Counted from the first letter of the stretch, positions 29,356 to 40,025 are shown. The stretch: 64,000 bases of DNA from Euglena gracilis (GCA_039621445.1 CP154957.1:43130212-43194211), one strand, 5' to 3'. The notes: a model not told the origin generated them from the sequence alone. A program made the numbers and translations.

Positions 29356-31249
29356 CTCCCCTTCCTACCGAGGCGCCCGGCCTCGCCTGCCTTGGGCTAA
29401 CCTCGGAGGCGGGAGCGGGGGGCGGTTCGCACCTCATCGGCGAAGTGAACAAGTTGTACAAACAAAACGTGGGGGCGGTTCGGGTATACGGATGGCAGGG
29501 GTGTGGCCTTGGCCTCGGCCTTGGCCTTTGGCGTTTGGTGCCCGGGGGCGCCCCTCGTGTGTGGCCTCGCGCGCCACAGGAGCCTGGTCGGGGGCTGGCG
29601 TTGGTCCCCGGGCGGTCTGCTGGCAGGCCGGCCGCAGGCTCCTGTGGGCGCCTTGGGAGGGGGTGGAACTCCTCCGGGCTCTGGGCGGGGGCCGCTGTCC
29701 TGCTGGGTGGCTTGGCAGCCGCGCCGCGCCGACCTGCAGGCTGGGGGCAGAGCCCGGAGCGTTGAGCCTTTCGGGGGGGCTGCGCGCTCCCCGGCTGGTT
29801 GGGGGGGGGGGGCGGTCCCTTGGGCTCCTTTGGGTCTTTCTGGTGCCTGGGGGGTCTCTTCGGCTCGCCTCCGTTGCCCCCTGCCTGGCCTGGCTGGCTG
29901 GGGGGGGGGGCGTGCCTTTCTCTCCCTTGCGCCTGCTCGGTTCTCTTGTGGCGCTCTGGGGGGGTGCTCCTTGCGCCCTCTTCGGTTCTCGTTTGGCGCT
30001 CTGGGGCTCCGGTGGGTGTGGGCGCCCCTGGGGGGGGCGCTCTTTTTTGGGGGGGGGCGCCCCTGGGGGGGGCGCTGTTTTTTGGGGGCGTCCCTGGGGG
30101 GGGGGCGCTTTTTTTCGGTCCGGGGGGGTCCGGGGGCGTTTTTTTTGGGGGGGGGCGCCCCTGGGGGGCGCTTTTTTTTTGGGCGCCCCTGGGGGGGCGC
30201 TTTTTTTTTGCCCGGGGGTCCCCCTGGGGTCTTCTGCCTTGGTGTGTGGGGGGTCTTTGGTCGTGCTCTCCGGGCCCCCTGGGGGGGGGGGCGGCCTTGG
30301 TTGGTGGCCTCTGGGCCCCCGGGGGGAGGCGGTCTTGGGTTTGTGGCCTCTGGGCCCCCCGGGGGGGGGGGTCCCGGCTCGGTTGCCTCTGGGGTCCCCC
30401 TGGGGGGGGCGGTCCTGGCTCGGTGGCCCTCTGGGCCCCCTGGGGGGGGCCTGGCTCCGTGGCCCTCTGGGGCCTCCTGGGGGGTCTTGGCTCGGAGGTC
30501 CTCTGGGGCCTCTCGGTGGCCCTCTGGGGGCCCTGGCTCGTGGCCCTCTGGGGTCTCTCGTCTTGCTGGTGCCCCCTGGGGGGGGCTTTGGCTGTTCGGG
30601 GCCCCTGGGGGGGGGTGGCTTCGGTTCCCCCTGGGGGGGGCTTGCTTCGGTTCCCCCTGGGGGGGCCTGCCTGGCTTCGGTTCCCGCTGGGGGGGTGGGG
30701 TGGCTTCGGTTCCCCCTGGGGGGGCCTGGCTGGCTTCGGTTCCCCCTGGGGGGGGGGGGGTGTATTCGGTTCCCCCTGGGGGGGCCTGGCTGCCTGGCTG
30801 CCCTGGCTGTCTGCCTCCCCTCGCTGGCTGGGGGGGGTTGGTTGGCTGGTGGCCCCCTTGGGCCGCTGGCTTGTCTGTGTGGCCTCCGCCCCCCGCTCTC
30901 TCCCAGCCGTTGTCTTCCCTTGGCCGGCTGGGGAGGTCTGCTCTGCCCCTGGCTGCCGCCCGCCTCTGGCTTCCGGCCTTGGGCGCCAGCCTCCTCCTGC
31001 ATCCACAGTATCAGCGTCAGTGTGAAGGACAGGGGCAGAGACATCCGCTGCCATCCTCCGTCCATCTGTCATCCACCGTCGGCTCGCCTCCGACGGTGTA
31101 GTCTCCACGTACCCAGCCTCCGCCAGCGTCTTGGTCCACTGCGCAGCAGGCAATCTGGCGAATCGGCAGGCAAGGAACGGCAGCAGCAGCAGCAGCCCCA
31201 CAAATACAACCCCCGCTACCCAGTACGGTTTGACGCCAGGCTTTTCCAA
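29312..31249 (-). CDS. Element B putative third ORF: TM segment plus Pro-rich repeats
   Basis: The 645-residue frame overlaps the chromodomain ORF in a different frame. Near the N-terminus it has a clear hydrophobic segment (WVAGVVFVGLLLLLPFLACRFA, residues 10-31) of transmembrane length, then an ordinary-looking 60-residue stretch (AAQWTKTLAEAGYVETTPSEASRRW). A very long Pro/Gly/Arg/Gln-rich repeat region follows over the minisatellite and runs into the LTR. The first 100 residues look protein-like; the rest may be a composition artefact. A post-pol TM ORF recalls env-like genes, but no glycoprotein signature is visible. Confidence 0.35.
   Translation of the reverse strand: MEKPGVKPYWVAGVVFVGLLLLLPFLACRFARLPAAQWTKTLAEAGYVETTPSEASRRWMTDGRRMAADVSAPVLHTDADTVDAGGGWRPRPEARGGRQPGAEQTSPAGQGKTTAGRERGAEATQTSQRPKGATSQPTPPSQRGEADSQGSQAARPPQGEPNTPPPPQGEPKPARPPQGEPKPPHPPSGNRSQAGPPRGNRSKPPPGGTEATPPQGPRTAKAPPRGHQQDERPQRATSQGPQRATERPQRTSEPRPPRRPQRATEPGPPQGAQRATEPGPPPPGGPQRQPSRDPPPRGAQRPQTQDRLPPGAQRPPTKAAPPPRGPGEHDQRPPTHQGRRPQGDPRAKKKRPPRGAQKKSAPQGRPPPKKTPPDPPGPKKSAPPPGTPPKNSAPPRGAPPQKRAPPPGAPTPTGAPERQTRTEEGARSTPPERHKRTEQAQGRERHAPPPSQPGQAGGNGGEPKRPPRHQKDPKEPKGPPPPPNQPGSAQPPRKAQRSGLCPQPAGRRGAAAKPPSRTAAPAQSPEEFHPLPRRPQEPAAGLPADRPGTNASPRPGSCGARGHTRGAPPGTKRQRPRPRPRPHPCHPYTRTAPTFCLYNLFTSPMRCEPPPAPASEVSPRQARPGASVGRGVWAAGGGLAPAHRN
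29780..30850. repeat. GC-rich minisatellite in element B 3' region
   Basis: Many units of about 20-40 bp are built on CTTCGGTTCCCCCTGGGGGGG and GGTGGCCCTCTGGGGCCTCC, with G7-G13 runs. Unit types change along the array: CTTCGGTTCCCC units at 30610-30790, CCTCTGGGCCCCC units at 30290-30560, TTTTTTGGGGGGGGGCGCC units at 30030-30210. Long ORFs on both strands here have no family signal. Confidence 0.85.
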
Positions 31250-32504
31250 CCACCCCCGGGGCGGTGGGCTGGCATGGGTAGCCGTGGGTAGGGGAAAATG
31301 AGTGGCCTCCGGGTTGGGGCAGGAAAGGGCCGGGACTCACCAGGCCTGCGTTGGGGGGATTGAGGACGCAGACACCGGCGGTGGTGCCCTCTCGCCGCCT
31401 TGAGGCTGAGGACGGGTCCTGGATGTGCAACGGGAAGGAGCCATGGGTGGCGAAGGCTCCATCGGGACAGGGGATGAACGGGGCGCACTGGGTATGGGGG
31501 TGCGCTGGCAGGAAATGGCGTGAGAGGAACGGGGACGGCGTGGCACAGGCCGGCGGCATGGGGAGGTGCCGGCCCGTACACACCGGGAAGGCCGCAGGCG
31601 GAGCGGGCACCGCGTCCCCGCCCGCAGCCGGGAAATGGATCGGAATGGGCACATATGGAGAATGGGTGAACATCGCAGAGGCAGCCACAGCCGCTTGGTT
31701 GGCAGCCACAGCAGCCTGGCTGGCAGCCACCACTGTCACCTGGGGGGCGGCCACAGCAGCCTGGGAGGCAGCCACAGCCGCCTGGGGGGCAGCGTGCGGC
31801 AGCAAATGAGCGAACGCAGACACGGGCTGCGCGCACTCAGCTCCTGTCGATGGACACACGAAGGTTGATACCGCAGCAGAGGGGATCGGGGGATCAGCCT
31901 CCTGCGACAGCTGGGGAAACGCAGAGACGGAGGGACGGTCGGACGGGTGGTGCACGAAGTGCAGCGGGACGGGCTGGTGCGATGCAGCGGCGGCGACGGT
32001 CCGCGGTGGATCCTGACCTAGCGCTGGCGGTGGATCGCGTGTCGGGACGTGCTGTGCTGCAGGCACCGCTGTGCCCACTGGGGGGTCCGCTGACTCCCCT
32101 TCCTGGTTGCTTTCCTCCTCGTCCTTCTTGACGTCCTCGTCGGGCCAGACCCACTCCTCGGGTAGGTCCTCCCACTCGGTGTTGTTGATGACCTCCTGCT
32201 CCTGCTTCTTCACATCCGCGATGATGACTGCCACCTCAGCCGGGTTGCGGTAGAGGTAGTCCAGCAGGTCCACCTTGAGCTTCTTGGACTTGGCGTACTT
32301 GATCATCTGGTGAGAGTAGCGATGGAAGAAATTCTTCAACGGCTCCCACGTGAGAGTCGGGTGGCCCTCCCACTTCACCTCGAACTCCCAGTCGCCGTCG
32401 TCTCGTCGGCGGTGCTGCTGGATCTCCTCCACCGTCCACTCCTCGATGTCCACGTCTTCCTGCGGTCTGGCCTGCCGGTAGGCAAACATCTTGGGCGGCC
32501 CCAC
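31017..32504 (-). CDS. Element B chromodomain protein C-terminus
   Basis: The 495-residue frame starts near the end of Pol. A chromodomain (VEEIQQHRRRDDGDWEFEVKWEGHPTLTWEPLKNF, about residues 26-65) is followed by an acidic segment, then a long Ala/Pro/His-rich tail with AAPQAAVAASQAAVAA-type repeats. Tail function is unknown. The first chromodomain residues overlap the integrase frame, so a frameshift joins them. Confidence 0.82.
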   Translation of the reverse strand: MGPPKMFAYRQARPQEDVDIEEWTVEEIQQHRRRDDGDWEFEVKWEGHPTLTWEPLKNFFHRYSHQMIKYAKSKKLKVDLLDYLYRNPAEVAVIIADVKKQEQEVINNTEWEDLPEEWVWPDEDVKKDEEESNQEGESADPPVGTAVPAAQHVPTRDPPPALGQDPPRTVAAAASHQPVPLHFVHHPSDRPSVSAFPQLSQEADPPIPSAAVSTFVCPSTGAECAQPVSAFAHLLPHAAPQAAVAASQAAVAAPQVTVVAASQAAVAANQAAVAASAMFTHSPYVPIPIHFPAAGGDAVPAPPAAFPVCTGRHLPMPPACATPSPFLSRHFLPAHPHTQCAPFIPCPDGAFATHGSFPLHIQDPSSASRRREGTTAGVCVLNPPNAGLVSPGPFLPQPGGHSFSPTHGYPCQPTAPGVVGKAWRQTVLGSGGCICGAAAAAAVPCLPIRQIACCAVDQDAGGGWVRGDYTVGGEPTVDDRWTEDGSGCLCPCPSH

Positions 32505-33260
32505 AACCTCGTGTCATCGCGGTAGGCCTTCAGCTGGCAGCGGTGGGAGTCTTGGCGGCGGCCCTCCTGCAGTTCCAGCTCATACGAGTGCTCGCCACGG
32601 CGCGCGGTGACCCGGGCTGGGCCAAGCCAGTAGCTCTCGAGCTTCTGGCCCGGCCGCCTCGGAGGCCGGAGGTACCAGACCAGGTCTCCCTTGGCGAACT
32701 CCTCGAGGTCCTTCCTGCTCCGGTTCTTCTGGTCCGCTTGCCGCTTGTGGAGGTCGTTGAGGACGTCGGCGACCTTCTGGTCCACGGCCTTCTGTCTCTC
32801 GAAGAACGACACGGCATCATCCACCATGACCTGGGCCTTGTACGGTACGCCACCAGTCCACCGATGCCGTCCATACAGCACCTCGTACAAGCTCAGGCCG
32901 TGCTGTGCCTTGGAGTCGTTCAGCTTCTGCACGGCCCTGGGCAGGGACTCCACCCAGGTGATCGGGGCCTCGGCCTTCTCGCTCCGGATCCGCTTCTGCA
33001 GCTGCGCGCCGAGGGACTCCGCCCCCCCGTTCGCCGCGTGGTGGTACGCCTGGGCGTAGGCGTGGCGGATCCCGTGCAGGCCGCTCATGCTGCGCCACCA
33101 CGCGCCAGCAAAATGCGGCCCGCGATCACTCGTGATCACGCTGGGCAGCCCGTGCGACGACCACCACCCCCGGTACATCGCCTTGGCCACGGTGGCGGCG
33201 GTGAGGCCGCGCGTGTGGTGGGGCAGCGAGACATGGCATCGCCCACCACGTTGGTCTCGC
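32375..33260 (-). pseudogene. Element B integrase, truncated at N-terminus
   Basis: Meaningful sequence starts at GLTAATVAKAMYRGWW, with D in VITSDRGPHF and E in NGGAESLGAQL. Then come LYGRHRWTGGVPYKA and the GPF-like module (WLGPARVTARRGEHSYELEL). The HHCC finger and first catalytic Asp are absent: RNase H (ending VVGDAMSRCP) runs directly into the middle of the core, so a deletion joins them. The frame remains open after that. Confidence 0.82.
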
Positions 33261-34251
33261 CGGGGACGTGCACCACGGTGATGCGGAACTCGTTGAGCTT
33301 CGCATGCCATCTGGCACGCCTCCCCTGCAGGCCCACTCCGGCGACGTACTCCTTGTACCACGACTCCAGGCTGCGGTGGTCGGTCAGGACGAGGATCTCG
33401 TTGTCCAGCAGGAAGCCCGCCCACTTGTCGATGGCGGCCACCACGGCATACGTCTCCTTGTCCTGGACATCCCACCGAAGGCGCTGTCCCTCGGTGAACG
33501 TTAGGGACATGAAGGCAAGCGGGACGGAGGCCCCCGGCCGCAGGTCCTCCACCCGCGGCACGCCGTCGATGTTCTGGAACTGCTCCAGCACCGCTCCGAT
33601 GGCGTAGTCCGACGCGTCGGTGCGCAGGGCGAACGGCTTGGCTGGATCGATGTGGTACAGCTCCAGGTCGGCGACGAGGGCCTTCTTCAGCTTGTCGAAC
33701 GCCTCCTTCTCCTGCTCCGTCCACACCACTGGGTGGTTGGATCCCGCCTTGGTCAGCTCCCTCGGCAACTTCAGCTTCTCCTGCAACGGCGCCGCCAGCT
33801 CCGCGTAGAGTCTCACGTAGCCCGCATAGTAATTGCAGACGCCGAGAAACGCGCGGAGACTGCTGACCGTCGGCGGCAGCTGCCAGTGCTGCACCGCCGA
33901 CAGTTTGCCTGGGGCAGGCGCCCTCCTGCCGTGCCCCAGGACATGCCCCACGAACTCGACCTGCCTCATGAAGAGCTTGACCTTGCGGCTGTCGCTGACC
34001 CATCTATCCTTCTCCAAGGCCAGCAACGTCTCACGGACGTCTCGGGCATGCTTCTGGTAGAACTCCTCGTCCGTCTCCTCCGCTCCCTGCCGCGTACTGA
34101 CGATGATGTCGTCGAAGTGCGGGCGGGAGTGCGCCTTCACCGCCGCGCAGGTGGCGTCGATGTCCCGCTGCAGGAGGGCGGGCGCGACGTTGATCCCCTG
34201 CAGGACCACACACCACTGCCACAGCCCACCCGGCAGCTGGACGTTCGTCAC
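33136..34251 (-). pseudogene. Element B RT (C-terminal palm) and RNase H
   Basis: Begins at motif B (LQGINVAPALLQRDI), then motif C as PHFDDIIVS, thumb (FVGHVLGHG, LRAFLGVCNYYAGYV) and RNase H (LRTDASDYAIGAVLEQ, DKETYAVVAAI, VLTDHRSLESW, VVGDAMSR). Motif A with its catalytic Asp is not found: the fingers ORF ends at SYPLPLTEEIGAGEPT and passes straight to the motif B region within a few codons. This points to an internal deletion of roughly 40 codons near 34.25 kb. Confidence 0.82.
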
Positions 34252-35353
34252 CGGTCGGCTCTCCTGCGCCGATCTCCTCCGTCAAGGGCAAGGGGTAGCT
34301 GTCCGCCATGATCTGCAGGTTCGTCACCGCGTAGTCACACACCATCCTCCACTTCCCGTTCTTCTTCCGAATCGGGAAGGCCGCCGCCCGCCACGGGCCG
34401 CGGCCCGGCCCCACCTTCCGGTCGCGGCGGCACTCCTCCTCCATCTCCCGCAGCGCCTCCAGCCGCTCGCCCTTCAGGTGGATCACCCTCCCCACCACCG
34501 GCTGGGCGTTTGGCTTGAGGCGCAGCACCGCCATCCCGTGCTGGCCTCGGTGCGGCGGATCGGGGTGGACGCGGTCGCAGAAGACGCGGCCCTCGATCTC
34601 CTTGAGCATCTCGGCGCGCAGCTGGACGGCCAGCGGATGCTGCTCCTCCGCCTCAGCCGTGACGACCCCACGGACTTCCTTCGCCTCCTTGGCCGCGTCG
34701 ATCAGCACCTTGGCCACCATTGCCTCCTCCTCGGCGTCCAGGGCCTCGTCCTCCTCGTCTCCGTCGGGGCCGTTGACCCCGACGGTGAGCCTCATCTTCC
34801 TCACCTCGGCCCCCATCTCCTCCTCTACTTCGGACGGCGTGCGGGGCAACGGCGACGGGCTGCGCGTTCGGACGGTCGCGTGGGTGCGTGTGCTTAGCGC
34901 TGCGATCTCGCTTGCTTCGGTGCCGGCGATGACCCATCGGGGGTCGTCGTGGATCTGGAGCGCATCCCGCCAGGGTTGCACATCCAGCCTGTGCTCCTTC
35001 AGCCAGGGGTAACCCAGAATCAGGTCACACCCTATATCACCGTCATGGACGGTGATCTGGCTGTGCCACCTCTTCACTCCTCCACTCCTCTCTCCTTCGC
35101 TCCTCGCGTTGAACACCAGGAGGACGTCCGCCTCGTTGCTGCCGCCCGCCAGCAGGTCGCCGTTCACGGTCCGCAGCAGCAGCGGTCGCTCACTGCGACA
35201 GAAACATCCGTTCGGGAAGAAGTCCCGACGGATCAGCGATGTCTGCGCCCCCGTGTCGATGAGGGCCTTCGCCTTCTCCTCCCGGCCGTCGATCTCGATG
35301 ACCACATCCAGCATCAGCTGGTAGCTGCCGCCCCGCCTCTCCATGCGGCCCAC
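34031..35353 (-). pseudogene. Element B protease and RT fingers
   Basis: This frame carries the retropepsin (AKALIDTGAQTSLIRRDFF, intact DTGA; DLILGYPWLKEHRLDV), an acidic linker, and RT fingers (RAAAFPIRKKNGKWRMVCDYAVTN, SYPLPLTEEI). After the deletion point near 34255 the frame reads out of register until its stop. Confidence 0.82.
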
Positions 35354-35380
35354 CTGGAAGGGCAGGCTGGGGCGGTACTG

Positions 35381-36472
35381 TCACGGACGGACGGTGACCT
35401 TGTGGACCTTCCGCGGGGGGTGGGGCTCGTCGGCGGCGGTGGTGACGGGCTCGGCGGGTGGATCGTTGTGCGGGTCGGCGGGGGTGCACGATGCTTGGCG
35501 GGTGCACGATGGCGGTCGTTGGCACGGGGCTTGGGACAGCGCCGCGGCTTGCGGGGGCAGCGCCGTCTGGCTTGGCGGTGCGGTGGCGGACGCGGGTGCG
35601 GGTGCCGGCGACGACGGTATTGCGCTGGGCAGCACGGCTGCTTGGCGGGTTGGTGGGGTGCGCTCGCACAGGTATCGGACTACACCTTCGGGAATGCGAT
35701 ACGCCTGCTCCCGGGTACCGCGCCGCTGGGATGCCCCACCCAGCTGCCGTCGGTGATGTCGCCGTCCATCTTGCTCCTCTACGATGTTCTCGCACTTGCC
35801 GTCGCACACGATGTCCTGCATGGGGGCCATGGAGTCCGCGATCCAAAAGCGTGTGGGCTTGCGATAGCCCCACGCCTCGAACATGCAGTAGTCCACATCG
35901 ACGTACTGCATGTCCTCGACGACCTTGCGGTGGTGGAGTTTCCCATAGCGGGGGTTCTCCAGCCACCACAGGGACGGCCGCAGGTAGGCGATGATCTCCT
36001 TCGTCTTGCGGACCAGGAAGTCGGCCTTCCGCAGCCTCCACCTCCTGGTCGTCATCGCGCTGGAGTACTCGGTGCACGGCGGCGAGGCGGCGACCAGCTC
36101 GAAGTCGCCGGGCCAGTAATCCTCCCAGTACCGCCAGCGCCGCACGTCCACCGTCTTGTCCGCCTTCCACCGCGGGTCGGCATCCACCGAGATGACGGAG
36201 TAGCCGAGCTTCTCCAGCGCCCGCTTCACCGAACCCGTTCCGGAGAACAGGTCCAGTGCCCACCTCTTTGGCGTCGAGGTTGTCGGTGACGATGCGGCAT
36301 GCTTCGGTGCCGCCCGGGAGGACGGTGGGGGACGGGGCGCTGGTTGCTGCGGGTGCGGAGCGTGGTGCCGCTGACGGCGCTGCTGATGGCGGGGGCAGCG
36401 TCGTCCGGCTTGGTGCGGACTGGCGCGGTGCTCGCTCATGCTGCTGCCGGGCTGGGGGCGTCGCGGTGGCAC
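35381..36472 (-). CDS. Element B cytosine-C5 DNA methyltransferase domain
   Basis: One uninterrupted 363-residue frame. Motif I: WALDLFSGTGS (71-81). SAM-side acidic residue: VISVDAD (93-99). Motif IV: AASPPCTEYS (128-137), with the catalytic Cys at 133. Motif VI: LWWLENPRYG, Glu at 172. A conserved C-terminal block follows: DYCMFEAWGYRKPTRFW (194-210). The ENP variant of ENV and the short target-recognition part recall compact phage/viral-type C5-MTases. It sits between Gag and protease. The first 65 residues overlap a Pro-rich linker in another frame, so the natural start may be a fusion. Activity is plausible but untested. Confidence 0.88.
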   Translation of the reverse strand: MPPRRPQPGSSMSEHRASPHQAGRRCPRHQQRRQRHHAPHPQQPAPRPPPSSRAAPKHAASSPTTSTPKRWALDLFSGTGSVKRALEKLGYSVISVDADPRWKADKTVDVRRWRYWEDYWPGDFELVAASPPCTEYSSAMTTRRWRLRKADFLVRKTKEIIAYLRPSLWWLENPRYGKLHHRKVVEDMQYVDVDYCMFEAWGYRKPTRFWIADSMAPMQDIVCDGKCENIVEEQDGRRHHRRQLGGASQRRGTREQAYRIPEGVVRYLCERTPPTRQAAVLPSAIPSSPAPAPASATAPPSQTALPPQAAALSQAPCQRPPSCTRQASCTPADPHNDPPAEPVTTAADEPHPPRKVHKVTVRP

Positions 36473-36946
36473 GATGCTGCGTAGACGATGGCACGGACGC
36501 TGCTGGCTTGGCGGGGGTGGGAGGACTGCGCAGACGAGACCGGTCGCGCCGCGGACGATTGCTCGGAATGACGGGACTTCTTCTGTAGCACGGACCAGTA
36601 GTTGTTTGTCGAAATCTGATGGGCCCCGCCTTGACCGTGTGCCTCAGGGCACGGTCTCTCCCCTCCTTCGGAGATTTAGGGCTTGCTGGGTCTGGGGGGC
36701 GTGGGGGCTCTTGGGTGATTGCCCGCACGCTCACGCTGGCGTTGGGATTTGGCGGCCGGCCCAGACCCCCATCCCTGGGGCCTGGGCGGCCCCTCACTCA
36801 TGAAGCTGCTCCTGGATGGCCGAGACGTTGCTCTTGCCGTCCTTGCCTTTGTCGTTGGATTTTCCTTTTCCTTGACCTTCTTTGGCTCCACCTTTCGGGT
36901 TGCATTTTCATTTGCCTTTATCTTGTCTTGGGGCATTCGGTGTCCA

Positions 36947-39900
36947 CTACTCGCCTTGGCACCCACCACCTTTTCCTTTTCCTTCATTTCCTTGCCATGC
37001 ACTCGATGACCACTGCTCGGCTTGGTATCCACCCTTTCCTTGTCCTTCTTCACTCGTCCATGGGCTCGATGACCACTGCTCCGGGTACACACGTCCCCCT
37101 TGGCCTTGTCCCTTGCCTTGAGGCGTGGGCACCGGCGGCGTCGGCGGACGTGGTTGCTGCGCTTGCTTCTCCTTCTTCGGCGGCACGTTCGTCTTCTCCA
37201 CCTCCTGGATGTACGGCTCCTCGGTGGTGTCGTCGACCTCCACGTCCCGCTGCCACCGTGGTACCGGCCGCTTCGCTGGGATCTCCTTCTCCTTCTCGGG
37301 AGCCATCTTCGCCTCCATCCGCAGCCATCTGACCATGAGGTTGTGGATGTCCTTCGCCGGTAGGTCGCACGAGTCGGCCGTCACCGTGACGATGCTGCCG
37401 CCCTCGAGCCGCTCGTACACGGCCTTCACCAGGGTGCGGTGCTCGTCGCCCACTGGCACCACCACGAAGCGGCGCCCCGCCTTCCGCACCGAGGCGGGGG
37501 CCACCGTGGTCTCTTGCTTGATCATCTCCTTCACCTCCTCCACCGTCGCGTCCATCGGCAGGCCCTCCAGCACGATGGACCGGTGATCCACCCGCTTGTC
37601 CTCCTCCTGCGCCACCTTCCGACGCCAGGGGTGGAGGGGCATGGCTTCCACGAGGAGCTTCCCCAGCTCCTCCTCCTCCATGCCAACCTGCCTCGCCATC
37701 GACGCCATCTGCGCGTAGTACTCCCTACAGGACTTCTCGGCCAGCTTCCCGCTCGTCACCAGCTTCAGCTTCCTCATTCGCCGCCGCAGGACCTCCTTGT
37801 CCTCGCCGCCGTTTGCCAGGTCCACCTCCGCGAACAGCACGGCATACTCCACCTCTCCTTTGGTCTCGATCTCCTCGTCCAGCATCAGCACCGTGGCCTC
37901 GTCCAAAGCCGCGCGGAACATGGCGCGGCGCTGAGGTGACGTGATGGACGGCCACGCCTGCTCTTGTTCCCGAAGGAACAGGAGCCACCGCCTCCGCCAC
38001 TGTGGCCAGTCCTCCGGATGCCCGGAGAACCGGCCCGTGGGGAGGCCGATGACGGAGTCCACCAGCGGCGCCGGGAGGAAGTGCAGGGCTGCTGGCGGGG
38101 CCTGCACCGGGACGATGCGGACCTCCCGCACCGCGGAAGCGCCGGCGACGGGGACGGCGGACGGTGTGGTCAGGCGGTCGATGGAGAGGGACGGCACCCC
38201 GCGCCCTCCCGCCGCGGCCTGCTTCCGGACCAGCCGGAGAGCTGGTCGGAGGGTGGACGACGGCTTCTCCTGCACCACGGACTCCTCCTGCATGGGCTTC
38301 TCCATCTGGACCGTTCTCACCTCTGGCACTGGTTGCTGCCGGGCCACCGGTTCCGGCTGCTGCTCAGCCGGGGGTGGCGGAGCCTTAGCGGGCATGGCCG
38401 GCACCGCCTTGGCTTGGGAGGATACGATCACCTTCGAGATGATCCGGTCCAGCCGCTGCACGGCCATTACCACGGCCTGCGTCTGGACGTTCACGTTCTG
38501 CACTTCGGCCTCCACCACCCGGATCTTGTCACCGAGGCTGTCCGCGGCGAGCCGTTGCACGGCCACGGTCAGCCCTTGGGCTTGGGCTCCCACCTTCTGG
38601 ATCTCCGTCTCCACCTCCTGGATCATCCCCACGATCACCGGCGGCAGCTCAGCGGCCTTTTGCTCCTTGGCCGCGGCTGCCTCCACCTTGTTTTTGAGGG
38701 AGGACACCTGCGCCACCAGGAACTTGACCTGCTTCTTCAGCCAGGCGTTCTCGGCCTGATGATACTGCAGATGCTCCACCAGGCGCGGCGTCACCTCCAC
38801 CGCCTTGCCATGCCCCACCGCAGTCGCCTCCACCTTGGCGGTGAAGGCGTCCATCTGCACCTCGACGGCGTTGAGCTTCCCATGCATCTGGACGTTCTCG
38901 GCCCGCTGCCGCTCCTTCTCTTTCAGCAGCTCCTGCACGGCGGCCTTGAGGTGCGCCACCTCCACCAGCCCGGCGAGTCCAGTCGTCGGTACGCCGCTCT
39001 TCACCGCCATCACCGCGGCCGCGGCGTTGTCTTCCGCCTCCTTCACCTTCGCCCGGATCCTTCGGAAATCTTCACCGAAGTCTCCGAGCGCGTCGTGGGT
39101 GTACTTCTCCACTTTTGTCATCCGCTCCTCCGCCGTGGCCACCATGGGCAAGAGCTTGTGGAGTTGTGATATTCCTTGATGTAGTCTGACGATGTACTCC
39201 TTCACCTTCACCACGTTCTCCATCAGGTCCGCGTGGGCCCCTTCTTGGGCCGCCATTCTTTCCTTCAGCTCTTGCACCGCCACACCTTGCTCGTCCACCT
39301 TGTCCTTCACGGCGGCGGCCATTTGCACGGCCGCCCAGCTTTCTCACATCTCCTTCGCCTTGGAGCCGATGAAGTCGACGGTGTTGCAGAGGCGGTCCAT
39401 CCGCGTCTGCAACGCAGCGTATGCTGCCTCCCACTCGGGGGGGCCCTGCATGACCTCGTCCGGCTTCTCCTCGGTGTCGTACATCTCGCTCTGGTCCCCG
39501 CCCGCCAGCCACTCCTCGTCGTCATCACGAGGTCCTTCTCCCCGGCGTTGTTGATCACTTTCACCTTGTCCTTCACCCTCATCATCTCCTTCGTCATCGG
39601 AGAGGCCCAGCCGCGGCACCTTGTGCGGCCGGACCGAGGATGGGGTGGTGCGGAAGTGCGGGTGCACGGCGGTGGTGCTCGGGTGTTCGCTGGGGGGACC
39701 GGTAGGGAGACGCCACTCCCACCGGTGCGGCGATGACTTGGCTGGAGGACGACGCCATCTGCGACGGCGAGAGCTCTGCCACCGGCACAGGTGGCAGAGC
39801 AGACTGCATGGACGGATGCACAGATGGGATCAGGCCAGCCACAGGGACGGGGATCCCGTCTCGGCCCTCGGACTCGCCGGGGCCCAGCTCGTGGGCGGGG

Positions 39901-40025
39901 TGATATGTGATGGCCCGCATGCCCTCATCAGGGCTCCTCGGTGGCCCGGGGCTGGGCACGGGCACCGGCAGGCCAGCGAAGGCCCGCTCACTCTGCAGCT
40001 CCGGGACGCCACACAGGTGGGGCAC
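36947..40025 (-). pseudogene. Element B Gag: coiled coil, capsid, RRM-like domain
   Basis: The main frame (39328-36947, 793 residues) has very long coiled-coil helices, a capsid-like block (LPTGRFSGHPEDWPQWRRRWLLFLREQE), and an RRM-like fold near 37350-37590 (SIVLEGLPMDATVEEVKEMI ... RRFVVVPVGDEHRTLVKAVYERLEGGSIVTV). The C-terminal tail is Gly/Gln/Lys-rich with repeated EQWSSS(P/A)W. No CCHC knuckle is found. An in-frame TGA (39344-39346) separates it from an acidic N-terminal piece (39667-39347), and a frameshift near 39.68 kb leads to a further Pro-rich start (40025). Confidence 0.7.

Noticed and set aside
29321-31291. Plus-strand ORFs of 400-656 codons (Gly/Pro/Trp/Leu-rich)
   Set aside because: They arise from stop-poor G/C minisatellite DNA; all frames are open and no domain is seen.
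33652-34311. Plus-strand ORFs opposite element B Pol (for example 33652-34311, 32543-33607)
   Set aside because: They are GC-rich mirror frames of real minus-strand genes without any family motif.
35190-36797. 535-codon minus-strand ORF overlapping the element B MTase
   Set aside because: Only its N-terminal linker may be real; the MTase motifs are in the other frame, so the rest is a shadow.
37964-39169. 401-codon plus-strand His/Leu-rich ORF
   Set aside because: It is the antisense of the element B Gag coiled coil.
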